A stretch of 35,824 nucleotides of DNA from Acidobacteriota bacterium (GTDB lineage: Bacteria; Acidobacteriota; Blastocatellia; RBC074). The stretch is taken from contig JAHBSF010000061.1 of the NCBI GenBank assembly GCA_019639255.1, positions 1 to 35,824 on the forward strand, read 5' to 3'. This document shows, piece by piece, positions 8,306 through 16,968 of the stretch. The translations under genes and the position numbers were made by a program. The notes under the pieces were generated by a model. That model searched no databases, was not told where the DNA came from, and saw only the letters and a list, made by a program, of their open reading frames with translations. The stretch's first letter is position 1. Each line of letters starts with the position of its first letter.

Positions 8306-9046
8306 ATGAGCACACTTACGCTCTTTCTGGCCTGGCAGGAACCGCGCAGTCGCGCCTGGTTCCCGGTCGGGCGGCTCGCCTTCGACGGCGAGATTTATCG
8401 CTTCGTCTATACGGAGGGCGCGCGGGCGGCGCAGCGTATGCAGGGGTTTCAGCCGCTGCCGTCGTTTCCGGATCTGGAACGGGTATACGAGTCGGACGAA
8501 TTCTTTCCGCTGTTCGCCAACCGCCTGCTGCCGCGCTCGCAGGCGGAATACGCCGATTTCGTCAAATGGCTCGATCTGCCTCAGCATCAGGACGATCCCA
8601 TTGCCGTGCTTGCGCGTTCGGGCGGCCGGCAGGCTACGGATACGTTCGAGGTATTTCCCTCTCCGGAGCCCGACGAAAGCGGGCAATATCACATACACTT
8701 CTTCGCCCATGGTCTGAGACATCTGCCGGGCGCCGCAATTGACAGGATTCACCGCCTGCAACCCGATCAACCGCTGCTGCTTGTGCACGATTTCCAGAAT
8801 CCGGCCGACGCACGCGCGCTTATGCTGCGAACCGAAGACTGCTACAACATCGGCTACTGCCCGCGTTATCTGCTCGATGATCTGTTCAAGCTTATTGAAC
8901 GCGATCCGCATCTATTGCACGTAGCGGTGGAGCGAGTAAACCTGCCGCCTGCGCCGCTGCAATTGCGGTTGTTGTGCAATTTGACGGCGCGCTGGCCGGA
9001 AGGTTTCAGCCCGTTTGCGGATGAGATGTATCAGGCTATCGCGTGA
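8306..9046 (+). CDS. HIRAN domain-containing protein
   Basis: A 246-residue soluble protein. The first half has AWFPVGRLAFDGEIYRFVYT, FPLFANRLLPRSQAEYADF and SGGRQATDTFEVF, resembling a family of HipA-N-like/HIRAN proteins also found in cyanobacteria. The second half (LLLVHDFQNPADARALMLRT, then IGYCPRYLLDDL) is a HIRAN-like module, a fold known to bind DNA ends in HLTF-type proteins. The function here is unknown; DNA binding is inferred from the domain. I use ATG 8306, preceded by AGGAG and AAGG; the open frame upstream has no ribosome site. It is divergent from mutL, which fits a DNA-maintenance role but does not prove one. Confidence 0.7.
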   Translation: MSTLTLFLAWQEPRSRAWFPVGRLAFDGEIYRFVYTEGARAAQRMQGFQPLPSFPDLERVYESDEFFPLFANRLLPRSQAEYADFVKWLDLPQHQDDPIAVLARSGGRQATDTFEVFPSPEPDESGQYHIHFFAHGLRHLPGAAIDRIHRLQPDQPLLLVHDFQNPADARALMLRTEDCYNIGYCPRYLLDDLFKLIERDPHLLHVAVERVNLPPAPLQLRLLCNLTARWPEGFSPFADEMYQAIA

Positions 9047-9076
9047 CTGAGCTGCGGACACGGTTTCGGAAAGGGA

Positions 9077-9838
9077 ATGACGACGACGCGAATGAATCAG
9101 AACGAATCTTCAGGCAAGACGACATCGGCGGGGACTCCGCGTCAAAAAATGCTCGTGGTTGAAGATGATGTAGAAACTCAGCGCACGATCGAGGAGTATT
9201 TCAGGCAGATCGGCTTCGATGTGCTTATCGCCGGGGACGGCGAGACCGGCATGAAGATCGCACTCGAAGCGCGCCCTGCCGCAGTGATTCTCGACCTTAT
9301 GCTGCCGAAACTCGACGGCCTGAGCGTGTGCCGCCAACTGAGGGAGAAACTGCCTTTGCTTCCAATCATCATACTTACGGCCAAGGCTGATGTGGCCGAC
9401 AAGGTGGTCGGACTCGAACTCGGCGCAGACGATTACATGACGAAACCCTTCAGCCTGCGCGAACTCGAAGCACGGCTAAAAAGCGTGATGCGACGCACAC
9501 AGGTCAAGGCTTCGGCGCGAAGCGAAGAAGAACCCGAACCGATAATTTGCGGGAAAATGCGTATAGATGCAGCCCGCCGAGAGGTATCGATCGACGGCCG
9601 AAACGTGGATCTGACGCCGAAAGAGTTTGAACTGCTGTCGCTGTTTGCGACGCATCCGGGCCGCGTGTATTCGCGTAAATACCTGCTCGAAAATATCTGG
9701 GACTATACCTACAGCGGCTACGACCGTACAATCGACTCGCACATAAACCGCCTGCGCGCCAAGATCGAACAAGACCCCGATAATCCGAAAATGATCCTTA
9801 CCGTCTGGGGCGTCGGATACAAATTCGCCGGAGACTAA
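9077..9838 (+). CDS. OmpR/PhoB-family response regulator
   Basis: A 253-residue two-component transcription factor. The receiver domain (residues 24-140) shows the acidic pair in VVEDD (29-31), phospho-acceptor Asp73 in LDLMLPKLDG, Thr101 in LTAK and Lys123 in MTKPF. The C-terminal winged helix (about 155-250) has LTPKEFELL, GRVYSRKYLLENIWDY, DRTIDSHINRLRAKIE and TVWGVGYKF, typical of OmpR/PhoB. An extra 20-residue Ser/Thr/Asn-rich N-terminus precedes the domain. No histidine kinase is adjacent, so it looks like an orphan; its signal and targets are unknown. It follows the HIRAN gene by 30 bases. Its TAA stop is part of a perfect palindrome. Confidence 0.93.
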   Translation: MTTTRMNQNESSGKTTSAGTPRQKMLVVEDDVETQRTIEEYFRQIGFDVLIAGDGETGMKIALEARPAAVILDLMLPKLDGLSVCRQLREKLPLLPIIILTAKADVADKVVGLELGADDYMTKPFSLRELEARLKSVMRRTQVKASARSEEEPEPIICGKMRIDAARREVSIDGRNVDLTPKEFELLSLFATHPGRVYSRKYLLENIWDYTYSGYDRTIDSHINRLRAKIEQDPDNPKMILTVWGVGYKFAGD

Positions 9839-9946
9839 AGAGAGATAACGGAACAAACGAAATAAACTGAACAAACGGAAAGAGCATAATCATTGTCTTT
9901 CTTCCGTTTGTTCAGTTTATTTCGTTTGTTCCGTTATCTCTCTTTA
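9836..9946. repeat. Palindromic element, perfect 45-bp arms including both stop codons
   Basis: Bases 9836-9880 and 9902-9946 are exact reverse complements over 45 bp, with a 21-base loop. Each arm begins with TAA, the stop codon of the response-regulator gene on the plus strand and of the penicillin-binding protein gene on the minus strand. The arm continues AGAGAGATAACGGAAC, AAACGAAATAAACTGAAC and AAACGGAA. Both arms share the variant AAATAAACTGAAC, which differs from AAAATAGACGGAAC at 6202, showing that arms of one copy match each other better than other copies. Confidence 0.95.
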
Positions 9947-12496
9947 GTTCCCGGAGTCGCCCTTCTTGCCCTTTTTGCCCTTTTTCACGGGTTCCGGGGT
10001 GGCCTTGGGTTTCACCTCGACGGGAGCGGGCGTGGGCGTAGGTGGGGGCGGTGGGGGCGTGGGCGTTGGGGTTGCCGGCGGAGGCGTGGGCGTTGGCGGC
10101 GCCACATTTGCGAGAGGATCCAAATTCGGAATATCAGATGAACCTGGCAACACGTCGCCGGATTGTGCGGCTATGCGCGCAAGTTCAGATGCGCGCTCGC
10201 GCGAACGCTGCGCCTGCTGTTGTTTCAGGTCATCGGGCGGGGGAGGTACGGGGCCGAACCGCTCCTTGGGTTTGTCCTTCAGATACTCGGTCATGAAATC
10301 CAGCCAGAACGGCAACGCGGCAGATGATCCGGATTCGCCCTTGCCCAAAGTTTTCTTGTTGTCGCTGTATCCGATCCATACGCCGCAGACGATCGACGGG
10401 GTGTAACCGATAAACCACGCATCTGTGAAATCGTTTACCGTCCCGGTTTTGCCGGCCAGTTCACGGCCGAGCGAGCCTGCTCGCACTGCCGTGCCGTACT
10501 GCACTGCGCCCCGCATCATCGAAACCATCTGAGCCGCGACGTAATCGGAGAATACCTTGTAGGATTTCGGTTTCGCTTCTTCAATCACCTTGCCGTCGCG
10601 GTCAACGACTCGGCGTATGCGCACGGGTTCGACCCTGACGCCCTGATTCGGAAATGCGGAGTAGGCCGATACCATCGCGAGCAGGGGTTCTTCGGTAGCG
10701 CCGAGGGCCGAGGGCAGGAACGGGGCCATCGGATTGGGCAAACCAAGGCGGCGCACCATATCGGCGGCGTTCCTTACGCCGGTTTCATCCAGTACGCGCA
10801 CGGCCGGAATGTTTCGCGACAGCGCGAGAGCCTTCTGAATCGGCATCGCGCCCATAAACGTGTTGTCGTAATTATGCGGCTCCCAGTTGCCGCGTTTGAA
10901 CGGCGCGTCGTGGACTATATCGTCCGGCTTCAGGCCCTGCTCGATTGCCGTAGCGTAGATGAATGGTTTGAATGCGGAACCGGTCTGGCGATTGGCCTGC
11001 GTTGCGTGGTTGAACTTGGTAGTGGCGAAGCTGTAGCCGCCGACGAGCGCCTTGATTTCTCCCGTGCGCGCATCGAGCATCGCGAGTGCGCCCTGCACCT
11101 GCGGTTCGGGTTCGAAGATGACCGAAAGCGATTTGCGCGCCGAATCTGCGGATTGAATCGAAAACTCGGCCAGATCTCCGCGTTTGAAAAGTTTCGACGG
11201 CGGCCGGCCGATCTTTCCGGTTTCCTGCGCGGTTACCGTAGCAGTGTAACTGCCGAAGGAAACGGTCGCTCCTCGATCGTTTACATCGCGCACCAGGCCC
11301 GTAATTGTATCGCCGGCCTTCGGCACAGACACCCACGAAGGATGTCTGTAATCATCCAGCATCTGTTGCACTACTTTGGGCGAAGCGGCGATTTGCACCT
11401 GATTTTTCTGATCGTTCTTCTGGTTTCTGGACGCCTTCGGATCGAGAATGTTTTCGAACTTTACGCGCCATCCGTGCCGTCGCTCGTAATTGAGCAGGCC
11501 CTTGCGCACGGCATCGGTCGCCGCCTCCTGTGCGTGGTGATCGAGCGTCGTGTAGACGCTGAGTCCGGCGCGATAAACATCCATCGCATCCAGCGAATGC
11601 TTGTTTTCGACGAGCAGTCGCTGAAGTTCCTGACGGACTTCCTCTACGAAGTATGCGTAGGGCGTGCGATCGTTTTTGCCGCGCGAGTCGTCGAGATCGA
11701 GTCCGAGCGGGCGCTTCTTGGCTTCCTCGGCATCGGCGGAATTGATGAAACCGGCATCGGCCATTGCCTGAAGTACGAGGTTGCGCCGCTGCTTTGCAGC
11801 AGCGGGACGATGTACGGGAGAAAACTGGGACGGCGCTTTGGGCAATGCCGCTAGCAGCGCATACTGATCGAGTTCAAGATCGCCGATGGATTTGCTGAAA
11901 TAATAATTGGCCGCAGCCTCCACGCCGTACGCGCCCCCGCCTAGGAAGATCTGATTGCAGTAAAGCGTCATGATCTGGTCTTTTGTGTAGACGCGCTCGA
12001 TCTGCAATGCATACATCATCTCCTTTAATTTGCGGGTAAAGGTCTTTTCGGGCGAGAGAAAGAGCAATCTGGCAAGCTGTTGTGTGAGCGTGGATGCGCC
12101 CTGCGCGCGCCGGTTGCGGCGGAAGTTTTCAAGCGCCGCGCCTACAAGTCGCACCGGGTCTACGCCGATATGTTCATCGAAGCGTGTATCCTCTATGGCG
12201 AGGATGGCCTGCTTCATTTTTTCGGGGATCTGCTCGTATGCGAGCGGTATGCGGCGTTCGAGCGACAGTTCGCCGATGATGGTTTTGCCGTCGTCGGCGT
12301 AAACCTTTGTAACTTCGGGCGGGCGGTAATCGGCGAGGCCGTCGACTTCGGCGGCGAAACTCGTGAAGCTGGCCTGATAGGCGACCACGAGGCCGGTAAG
12401 TCCGCCTGCGATCATGGTGAGTACGATCAGGGCAAGGAACGTCGCACGGCGAAAAAACGCTTCCAGACGGACGGCGAGATCTGTTAGTTTGTCCAT
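9944..12496 (-). CDS. Class A penicillin-binding protein 1A (transglycosylase/transpeptidase)
   Basis: An 850-residue bifunctional peptidoglycan synthase anchored in the inner membrane. A transmembrane helix lies at about residues 18-40. The GT51 glycosyltransferase follows, with catalytic Glu102 in [10 protein letters not shown] and [13 protein letters not shown], then the transpeptidase with Ser507 in TGSAFKPF (SxxK), SRNIPAV (SxN) and Lys683 in GKTGT. An OB-like insert lies between them, as in PBP1A proteins. The C-terminal 60 residues are a Pro/Thr-rich spacer ending in Lys/Gly-rich [13 protein letters not shown], probably periplasmic and disordered. GGAGG lies four bases before the start, and a good promoter lies just upstream. 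Confidence 0.95.
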   Translation of the reverse strand: MDKLTDLAVRLEAFFRRATFLALIVLTMIAGGLTGLVVAYQASFTSFAAEVDGLADYRPPEVTKVYADDGKTIIGELSLERRIPLAYEQIPEKMKQAILAIEDTRFDEHIGVDPVRLVGAALENFRRNRRAQGASTLTQQLARLLFLSPEKTFTRKLKEMMYALQIERVYTKDQIMTLYCNQIFLGGGAYGVEAAANYYFSKSIGDLELDQYALLAALPKAPSQFSPVHRPAAAKQRRNLVLQAMADAGFINSADAEEAKKRPLGLDLDDSRGKNDRTPYAYFVEEVRQELQRLLVENKHSLDAMDVYRAGLSVYTTLDHHAQEAATDAVRKGLLNYERRHGWRVKFENILDPKASRNQKNDQKNQVQIAASPKVVQQMLDDYRHPSWVSVPKAGDTITGLVRDVNDRGATVSFGSYTATVTAQETGKIGRPPSKLFKRGDLAEFSIQSADSARKSLSVIFEPEPQVQGALAMLDARTGEIKALVGGYSFATTKFNHATQANRQTGSAFKPFIYATAIEQGLKPDDIVHDAPFKRGNWEPHNYDNTFMGAMPIQKALALSRNIPAVRVLDETGVRNAADMVRRLGLPNPMAPFLPSALGATEEPLLAMVSAYSAFPNQGVRVEPVRIRRVVDRDGKVIEEAKPKSYKVFSDYVAAQMVSMMRGAVQYGTAVRAGSLGRELAGKTGTVNDFTDAWFIGYTPSIVCGVWIGYSDNKKTLGKGESGSSAALPFWLDFMTEYLKDKPKERFGPVPPPPDDLKQQQAQRSRERASELARIAAQSGDVLPGSSDIPNLDPLANVAPPTPTPPPATPTPTPPPPPPTPTPAPVEVKPKATPEPVKKGKKGKKGDSGN

Positions 12497-12517
12497 CGAT
12501 CCTCCATCGAAGGCCGA

Positions 12518-12546
12518 ATTATAACAATCCTGAAGCGGATTGTCAG
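12518..12546 (-). promoter_or_regulatory. Sigma-70-type promoter of the PBP1A gene
   Basis: On the minus strand, -35 CTGACA (12541-12546; 5 of 6) and -10 TATAAT (12518-12523; 6 of 6) are separated by exactly 17 bases. The start site would be near 12511, leaving a short leader of about 15 bases that holds only the GGAGG ribosome site. This is the strongest promoter seen in the window. Confidence 0.85.
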
Positions 12547-12595
12547 TCTCGGCGCGCGCACCGATGAATCAATATCAGGGGGCTTGAAACAGAAT

Positions 12596-13048
12596 ATGGC
12601 AGGTTTGCGAATTATCCTTGCGACGACCCTACTGGCATTTGCCGCCGCTTGCACCACATCATCTGATCAGCAGTCCGAGGCGGCGATCCGCGCAGTGCTC
12701 GATGCTCAGGCAGATGCATGGAATGCCGGGAATCTGGATGAATTTATGGCCGGCTACTGGAATTCGCCGGAACTGACGTTCTATTCCGGAGGCGACAAGC
12801 TGATGGGTTGGGAGGCGACGATCGAAAGATACCGGCGCACCTATCAGGCGGAAGGAAAAGAAATGGGCAGGCTGCGCTTTTCGGACCTGGATCTTCAGGC
12901 GCTCGGCGCGGATGTCGCCGTAGTTCGAGGGCGATGGCAATTGACCTTGAGCAACGGCTCGACGCCGGGCGGGCTTTTCACGCTTATTTTCCATCGCTTC
13001 GACCACGGCTGGAAGATTGTTCATGACCATACGTCTTCGGCGCAGTGA
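12596..13048 (+). CDS. Small lipoprotein with SnoaL/DUF4440-like NTF2 fold
   Basis: A 150-residue protein. The N-terminus [19 protein letters not shown] ends in a plausible lipobox with Cys before TTSSDQ, so it is probably acylated and exported. The rest ([27 protein letters not shown] near the start, VVRGRW and [23 protein letters not shown] at the end) matches DUF4440/SnoaL-like NTF2-fold proteins, which often bind small ligands and lack a uniform function. ATG 12596 is preferred over TTG 12584, because the GGGGGC tract lies only one base before the TTG. It is divergent from the PBP1A gene, whose promoter occupies the shared gap. Confidence 0.75.
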   Translation: MAGLRIILATTLLAFAAACTTSSDQQSEAAIRAVLDAQADAWNAGNLDEFMAGYWNSPELTFYSGGDKLMGWEATIERYRRTYQAEGKEMGRLRFSDLDLQALGADVAVVRGRWQLTLSNGSTPGGLFTLIFHRFDHGWKIVHDHTSSAQ

Positions 13049-13054
13049 CGGGAG

Positions 13055-13080
13055 AGTGCGAAGAAGAAGTGCTCAGCGCG
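13055..13080. repeat. Partial GTGCGAAGAAGAAGTGCT repeat
   Basis: GTGCGAAGAAGAAGTGCTCAG repeats the inner unit of the heptamer palindrome at 1709-1914, here as a single arm with no heptamer array. It sits between the lipoprotein stop codon and the next palindromic element, so two repeat families are nested side by side. Confidence 0.7.
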
Positions 13081-13093
13081 ATTCGGGACAAAA

Positions 13094-13193
13094 AAGAGAG
13101 ATAACGGAACAAACGAAATAAGACGAAAAAGAACGGAAATGTTCAACTTTTTCGTAATTTCGCTTAATTTCGAATGTTCCGTTATCTATCTTG
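13094..13193. repeat. Palindromic element, imperfect arms (lipoprotein/sucC gap)
   Basis: The outer ends AAGAGAGATAACGGAACA and, inverted, AAGATAGATAACGGAACA pair well; inner parts have drifted. The centre reads GGAAATGTTCAACTTTTTCG, the second loop type, also seen near 18600 and 35790. It lies in a codirectional gap about 46 bases after the lipoprotein stop. From its end to sucC (13194-13288) I see no confident promoter. Confidence 0.85.
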
Positions 13194-13288
13194 AGTGCGG
13201 TTGCTTGCATTTTTGCGATCCGACTTTTACACTCTCCCTTCATTTCGCATCATCCGGTCGGACTAATTCTCAACAGCGAGGCAATACT

Positions 13289-14446
13289 ATGAAGATCCAT
13301 GAATATCAGGGAAAGGAGTTGCTGCGCCGCTACGATGTAAAAGTGCCGCGCGGGCGCGTTGCGCGGACCGTGGCGGAGGCTGAAGCGGCGGCCGGAGAAC
13401 TGGGACTCCCGGTCGTCGTCAAGGCTCAGATTCATGCAGGCGGACGCGGCAAGGGCGGGGGCGTCAAACTCGCCCGCACAATGGAGGAAGTCCCGGAACT
13501 TGCGGGCAAAATCCTCGGTATGAACCTGGTCACTCACCAGACCGGGCCCGAGGGCCGCATCGTTCAGACGCTTCTGATCGAAGAGGGATTGCGTATCAAG
13601 CAGGAATTCTACCTCGGAATCGTGCTCGATCGCGCAGCATCGCAACTCGTGTTTATGGCCTCGCAGGCCGGCGGCATGGACATCGAGGAGGTTGCAGCGC
13701 ATACGCCCGAAAAAATCCTGAAGGAATACATAGATCCGGCGGTCGGTATGCAGCCCTTTCAGGCGCGCAAACTCGCCTTCGGTCTGGGTCTCGCCCCGGA
13801 ACTCATCGGCAAGGCTACAAAATTCATGCTGGCGCTTTATCGCGCATCTATTGAACTCGATGCCTCGCTCGTGGAAATCAATCCGTTCCTTCTCACCGAG
13901 GACGGCGACCTGTACGCGCTCGATGCAAAGGTCACCTTCGACGATAACGCGCTTTACCGCCACAAGGAATACGAGGAACTGCGCGACCTCAACGAAGAAG
14001 CCGAACTGGAAATCGAGGCGTCGAAGTACGACCTCAACTACATAAAACTCGACGGCAATATCGCCTGCATGGTCAACGGCGCGGGGCTTGCAATGGCTAC
14101 GATGGACATCATCAAGCTTGCGGGCGGCGAACCGGCGAACTTTCTCGACGTAGGCGGCGGAGCATCGCAGCAGCGCGTGGAAAACGCCTTTCGCATACTG
14201 CTTGCCGACGAAAACGTACAGGCGGTGCTAATCAATATTTTCGGCGGAATAGTGCGTTGCGATATGGTGGCGCGCGGTGTAGTCGAAGCGGCGCGCAACC
14301 TGAACGTAGAGCGCCCGATCGTAGTGCGTCTGGAAGGCACGAATGTAGAGGAAGGTCAGGCGGTGCTGCGAGAGTCGGGCATGAACTTCATCGTCGCAAG
14401 CGGCATGAAAGACGCGGCTGAAAAGGTCGTCGCCGCGGCCGGGTAA
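13289..14446 (+). CDS. sucC: Succinate-CoA ligase beta subunit
   Basis: The nucleotide-binding beta subunit of succinyl-CoA synthetase of the TCA cycle, working as a dimer or tetramer with SucD. The 385-residue protein begins [15 protein letters not shown], the family N-terminus. It has [16 protein letters not shown] (ATP-grasp, 45-60), [19 protein letters not shown] (metal/nucleotide site), DVGGGA and [11 protein letters not shown] (315-325, ligase domain contacting the alpha subunit). ATG 13289 follows GAGG. The open frame extends further upstream only through repeat sequence. sucD is not adjacent: the gene stands alone, bounded by palindromic elements on both sides. Confidence 0.95.
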   Translation: MKIHEYQGKELLRRYDVKVPRGRVARTVAEAEAAAGELGLPVVVKAQIHAGGRGKGGGVKLARTMEEVPELAGKILGMNLVTHQTGPEGRIVQTLLIEEGLRIKQEFYLGIVLDRAASQLVFMASQAGGMDIEEVAAHTPEKILKEYIDPAVGMQPFQARKLAFGLGLAPELIGKATKFMLALYRASIELDASLVEINPFLLTEDGDLYALDAKVTFDDNALYRHKEYEELRDLNEEAELEIEASKYDLNYIKLDGNIACMVNGAGLAMATMDIIKLAGGEPANFLDVGGGASQQRVENAFRILLADENVQAVLINIFGGIVRCDMVARGVVEAARNLNVERPIVVRLEGTNVEEGQAVLRESGMNFIVASGMKDAAEKVVAAAG

Positions 14447-14546
14447 GAGAGATAACGGAACAAACGAAAATAGACGAAACAAACGGAAGGGGATAATCTT
14501 TTCCGTTTGTTTCGTCTATTTTCGTTTGTTCCGTTATCTATTCTTA
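14444..14546. repeat. Palindromic element, 39-bp perfect arms (sucC/gldG-like junction)
   Basis: Bases 14450-14488 and 14501-14539 are exact reverse complements over 39 bp, with a 12-base loop GGGGATAATCTT. The flanking TAAGAG/TAAGAAT ends include the stop codons of both convergent genes. Both arms carry AGACGAAACAAACGG, against AGACGGAACAAACGG at 6202, another case of matched change in the two arms. Confidence 0.95.
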
Positions 14547-16064
14547 TCTTCGTTTCCACCAGACGTAAGCGCCGGCGCCGATAACCGCTACCGGCATGAC
14601 GAGCACAAACAGCCAGAACAGCATGTTACGCTGTCCCTCGGTCAGATCCACGCGCCGGTTTGCCTGGCTTTTCGGCCGTATGGAAATCAGGTCTTCGTCT
14701 TCTGCCAGCCAGTTGACCGCGTTCATAAACAGATCGCCGTTGCGCTGAAACGCAAATGCGCGGTTGGACGCGAAATCCGAATCGCCGATCACTACCAGAC
14801 GACCCTCCTTGCCCTCTACAGCTTTCGTAGCGGCTACGCCCAGAGTCACCGGTCCTTTTGTATCCTTGCCCTCGTCGAATTTCGGCGCAACATTGGGTTT
14901 AAGTTCGGTCTCGCCCCAACTGCTTTCGGATGTGGTCAGCAGCGTCGTCGCCGTCACGCCCGTGCCTGTTGCTTCGCCCACCCTGACCGAACGCGCGTTA
15001 GGAAACACGGTCATCGTCCGAGTGAAGTCGCGTGTGATCGGGTGTGCGCCGTAGTTGAACACCAGCGGATTGAGCGCGCCTCCGCCGAACATCTGATTTG
15101 CTGCGCTTGCGTCGATGATGATGTCGTTGCCGAGATTTATGTTCCAGGCCTTCAGCACTTCGTCGAGCTGCGGATTGGTGTCGGGATCGAGCAGAAACAT
15201 CGCCTTGCCGCCCGCATCGAGATATTTTCCAATCATCGCGACTTCAGGAGGAAGCAGCGATTGTTTGGGGCCGGCGACTACTATGACGGCGCAATCCGAT
15301 GGGGTTTCGGTGGAAGTTGCGAGGTTGATGGTTGCGGTTTCGTAGTTCTCGTTCTTGAGAACCCTGTCGACGCTCGAAAAGCCCTGCGAGTCGTTGTCGG
15401 TAATCGAGCGCTCGCCGTGACCTTCGAGGAAGCAAATTTTCTTGAGCGAATCGCGCGTTACCTTGAGTATTGCGTTTGTCAGTTCCTGCTCGCTTGCGCC
15501 CTGCGGCCTTTCGACTCGCTCGCCCGCTGCGACTACGACTTCGCCGAGCCGCGATATGCCGTACTGTTTGGCGATTTCGGGATTCTTCTGCGGATCGACC
15601 CACTCATAAGTCAACCGCCTCGATAGATCCTTGTATTCGATCATTCGATCCCGAAGGTCTACGTCCTCCGCCTGATCGAATTTCAGAATCTTTACTTCTT
15701 TCTGAAGTCCGGCCACTACCTTTTTGGTTTGATCGGAAAGACTGTAAAGCTGTTCGGCGGTTAGGTCTATGCGCTTGTGATGCCGGTATCCGAGATAGTT
15801 CCCGATAACAAGCAACCCGATTACCGCAGCGGTCAGCGCCGCAGTGTTTGTGCCGAGTTTGCCCTGCCGGGTGGTGAAATAGCCGAGAATCACCCTGTAA
15901 TTCGCGGCAATCGTAGCAAGCAGCAGCGCGCCGCCCGCGGTCAACATCACCTTTTCCCAGGTTCCGAGAACTTCCAGTATCGAATAACGCAGGTATCCGG
16001 CCACGAGAAGCGCGCCGCCGAGCAAGCCCGCAATTTTGAAGAGTTCCTGCCGATTGACTTTCAT
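14544..16064 (-). CDS. GldG-like ABC transporter auxiliary protein
   Basis: A 506-residue membrane-anchored protein of the GldG/ABC-type uncharacterised auxiliary family. Transmembrane helices near residues 11-25, 38-57 and 73-92 precede a large periplasmic domain, and one helix near 478-500 follows it, then WWKRR. Recognisable segments are RIDLTAEQLYSLSDQTKKV, FLEGHGERSI, GPKQSLLPPEV, GGKAMFLLDP and RLVVIGDSDFASNRAF, the usual order in this family. It is encoded after the permease and ATPase in the same direction with a 53-base gap, so the three form one exporter. In Bacteroidetes the homologues support gliding; elsewhere the cargo is unknown. The start codon has no clear ribosome site. Confidence 0.85.
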   Translation of the reverse strand: MKVNRQELFKIAGLLGGALLVAGYLRYSILEVLGTWEKVMLTAGGALLLATIAANYRVILGYFTTRQGKLGTNTAALTAAVIGLLVIGNYLGYRHHKRIDLTAEQLYSLSDQTKKVVAGLQKEVKILKFDQAEDVDLRDRMIEYKDLSRRLTYEWVDPQKNPEIAKQYGISRLGEVVVAAGERVERPQGASEQELTNAILKVTRDSLKKICFLEGHGERSITDNDSQGFSSVDRVLKNENYETATINLATSTETPSDCAVIVVAGPKQSLLPPEVAMIGKYLDAGGKAMFLLDPDTNPQLDEVLKAWNINLGNDIIIDASAANQMFGGGALNPLVFNYGAHPITRDFTRTMTVFPNARSVRVGEATGTGVTATTLLTTSESSWGETELKPNVAPKFDEGKDTKGPVTLGVAATKAVEGKEGRLVVIGDSDFASNRAFAFQRNGDLFMNAVNWLAEDEDLISIRPKSQANRRVDLTEGQRNMLFWLFVLVMPVAVIGAGAYVWWKRR

Positions 16065-16117
16065 AGGTGATTATTCAGGTAAGACAATGTTTGCGTACAA
16101 CGGTTTCCCAAATCCGG

Positions 16118-16903
16118 TCAGGCCCTGCGCCACCGCATGGAATCGAGTGTGCGCAGCGTCAGAAAAAGTCCGAGCACGGTCAGCGATAAGTAAAAAACCA
16201 CGCTGGATGTGTCGATTACGCCCCGCGAAAAATCATCAAAGTGCCGGAGTATCGACAGGTATTGCAGCAATCCGCCCGTCTGTGATCCGCCGCTTGCGCC
16301 TATGTCCAATACCCACAACAGCAGAAACACTACAAACGTTACCACGGCGGCTATGATCTGACTTTCGGTCAACGAGGAAATGAACGATCCGATCGCTACG
16401 AGCACGGCGCCGAGCAGCAGCACACCGAGGTAGCCCGAACCGAGCACGCGCCAGGGCATTCCGGGATCGCTGTAGCGCGCCATGACGACCTGGAAAATGA
16501 GCGTCGGCGCGAGCATCACGCCGTAGAGCGAAAACGCCGCGAAAAACTTGCCCAGCACGATTTGCCATTCCGTGAGCGGCGAGGTCATCAGCATTTCCAT
16601 CGTGCCGCGTTTTCGTTCTTCGGCATATACGCCCATAGTCAGCATCGGGATCATAAACAGTATGATCGTCGATACGACGCCCATAAAATTGCGCAGCACC
16701 AGGCTCGGCACGTCCATCTCAGGAGGTGAACCCATGCGCGCCGCCTGCATCGCCATCATGTCCTGGCGCATAACGAATATCGAAAGAATGTTGTAGAAGA
16801 AATAGCCGGTCACGAGCAGAAAAAAGCCGATGACGATGTAGGCGATCGGCGAGGCGAAGTAGCTGCCCATTTCCCGGCGGTAGATTGCGAGAATCCCTCT
16901 CAT
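16118..16903 (-). CDS. ABC-2 type permease (GldF-like)
   Basis: A 261-residue inner-membrane permease with six predicted helices. Typical ABC-2 marks are the N-terminal IYRREMGSYFASPIAYIVIG, the AEERKRGTMEMLMTSPLTEWQIVLGKF amphipathic coupling segment at about 92-118, and repeated hydrophobic stretches to the end. It pairs with the ATPase encoded upstream and the GldG-like protein downstream. The loop MRQDMMAMQAARMGSPPEMD is Met-rich. GGGA precedes ATG 16903. Substrate unknown. Confidence 0.88.
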   Translation of the reverse strand: MRGILAIYRREMGSYFASPIAYIVIGFFLLVTGYFFYNILSIFVMRQDMMAMQAARMGSPPEMDVPSLVLRNFMGVVSTIILFMIPMLTMGVYAEERKRGTMEMLMTSPLTEWQIVLGKFFAAFSLYGVMLAPTLIFQVVMARYSDPGMPWRVLGSGYLGVLLLGAVLVAIGSFISSLTESQIIAAVVTFVVFLLLWVLDIGASGGSQTGGLLQYLSILRHFDDFSRGVIDTSSVVFYLSLTVLGLFLTLRTLDSMRWRRA

Positions 16904-16907
16904 ATTT

Positions 16908-16960
16908 ATCCCGTACCTGTTCGGTTTATTTCGTGTTCTTCGGTTCCGTACCGTTATTCC
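16908..16960. repeat. Degenerate element arm between ATPase and permease genes
   Basis: GTTCGGTTTATTTCG, GGTTCCGTACCGTTATTCC resembles one arm of the GTTTGTTCCGTTATC family with insertions and changes; the second arm is not visible. It begins a few bases after the ATPase stop and separates two genes of one exporter operon, so if it terminates transcription it must do so incompletely. Confidence 0.45.
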
Positions 16961-16968
16961 ACACGGTT

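Noticed and set aside
10874-11854. Plus-strand open frame opposite the PBP1A gene
   Set aside because: Shadow of conserved transpeptidase coding sequence.
13204-13234. Promoter TTGCAT-N17-TACACT ahead of sucC
   Set aside because: Both hexamers are poor matches; spacing alone is not enough.
13139-13288. 50-residue N-terminal extension of SucC
   Set aside because: It is encoded partly by a palindromic element; the conserved start MKIHEYQGK is at 13289.
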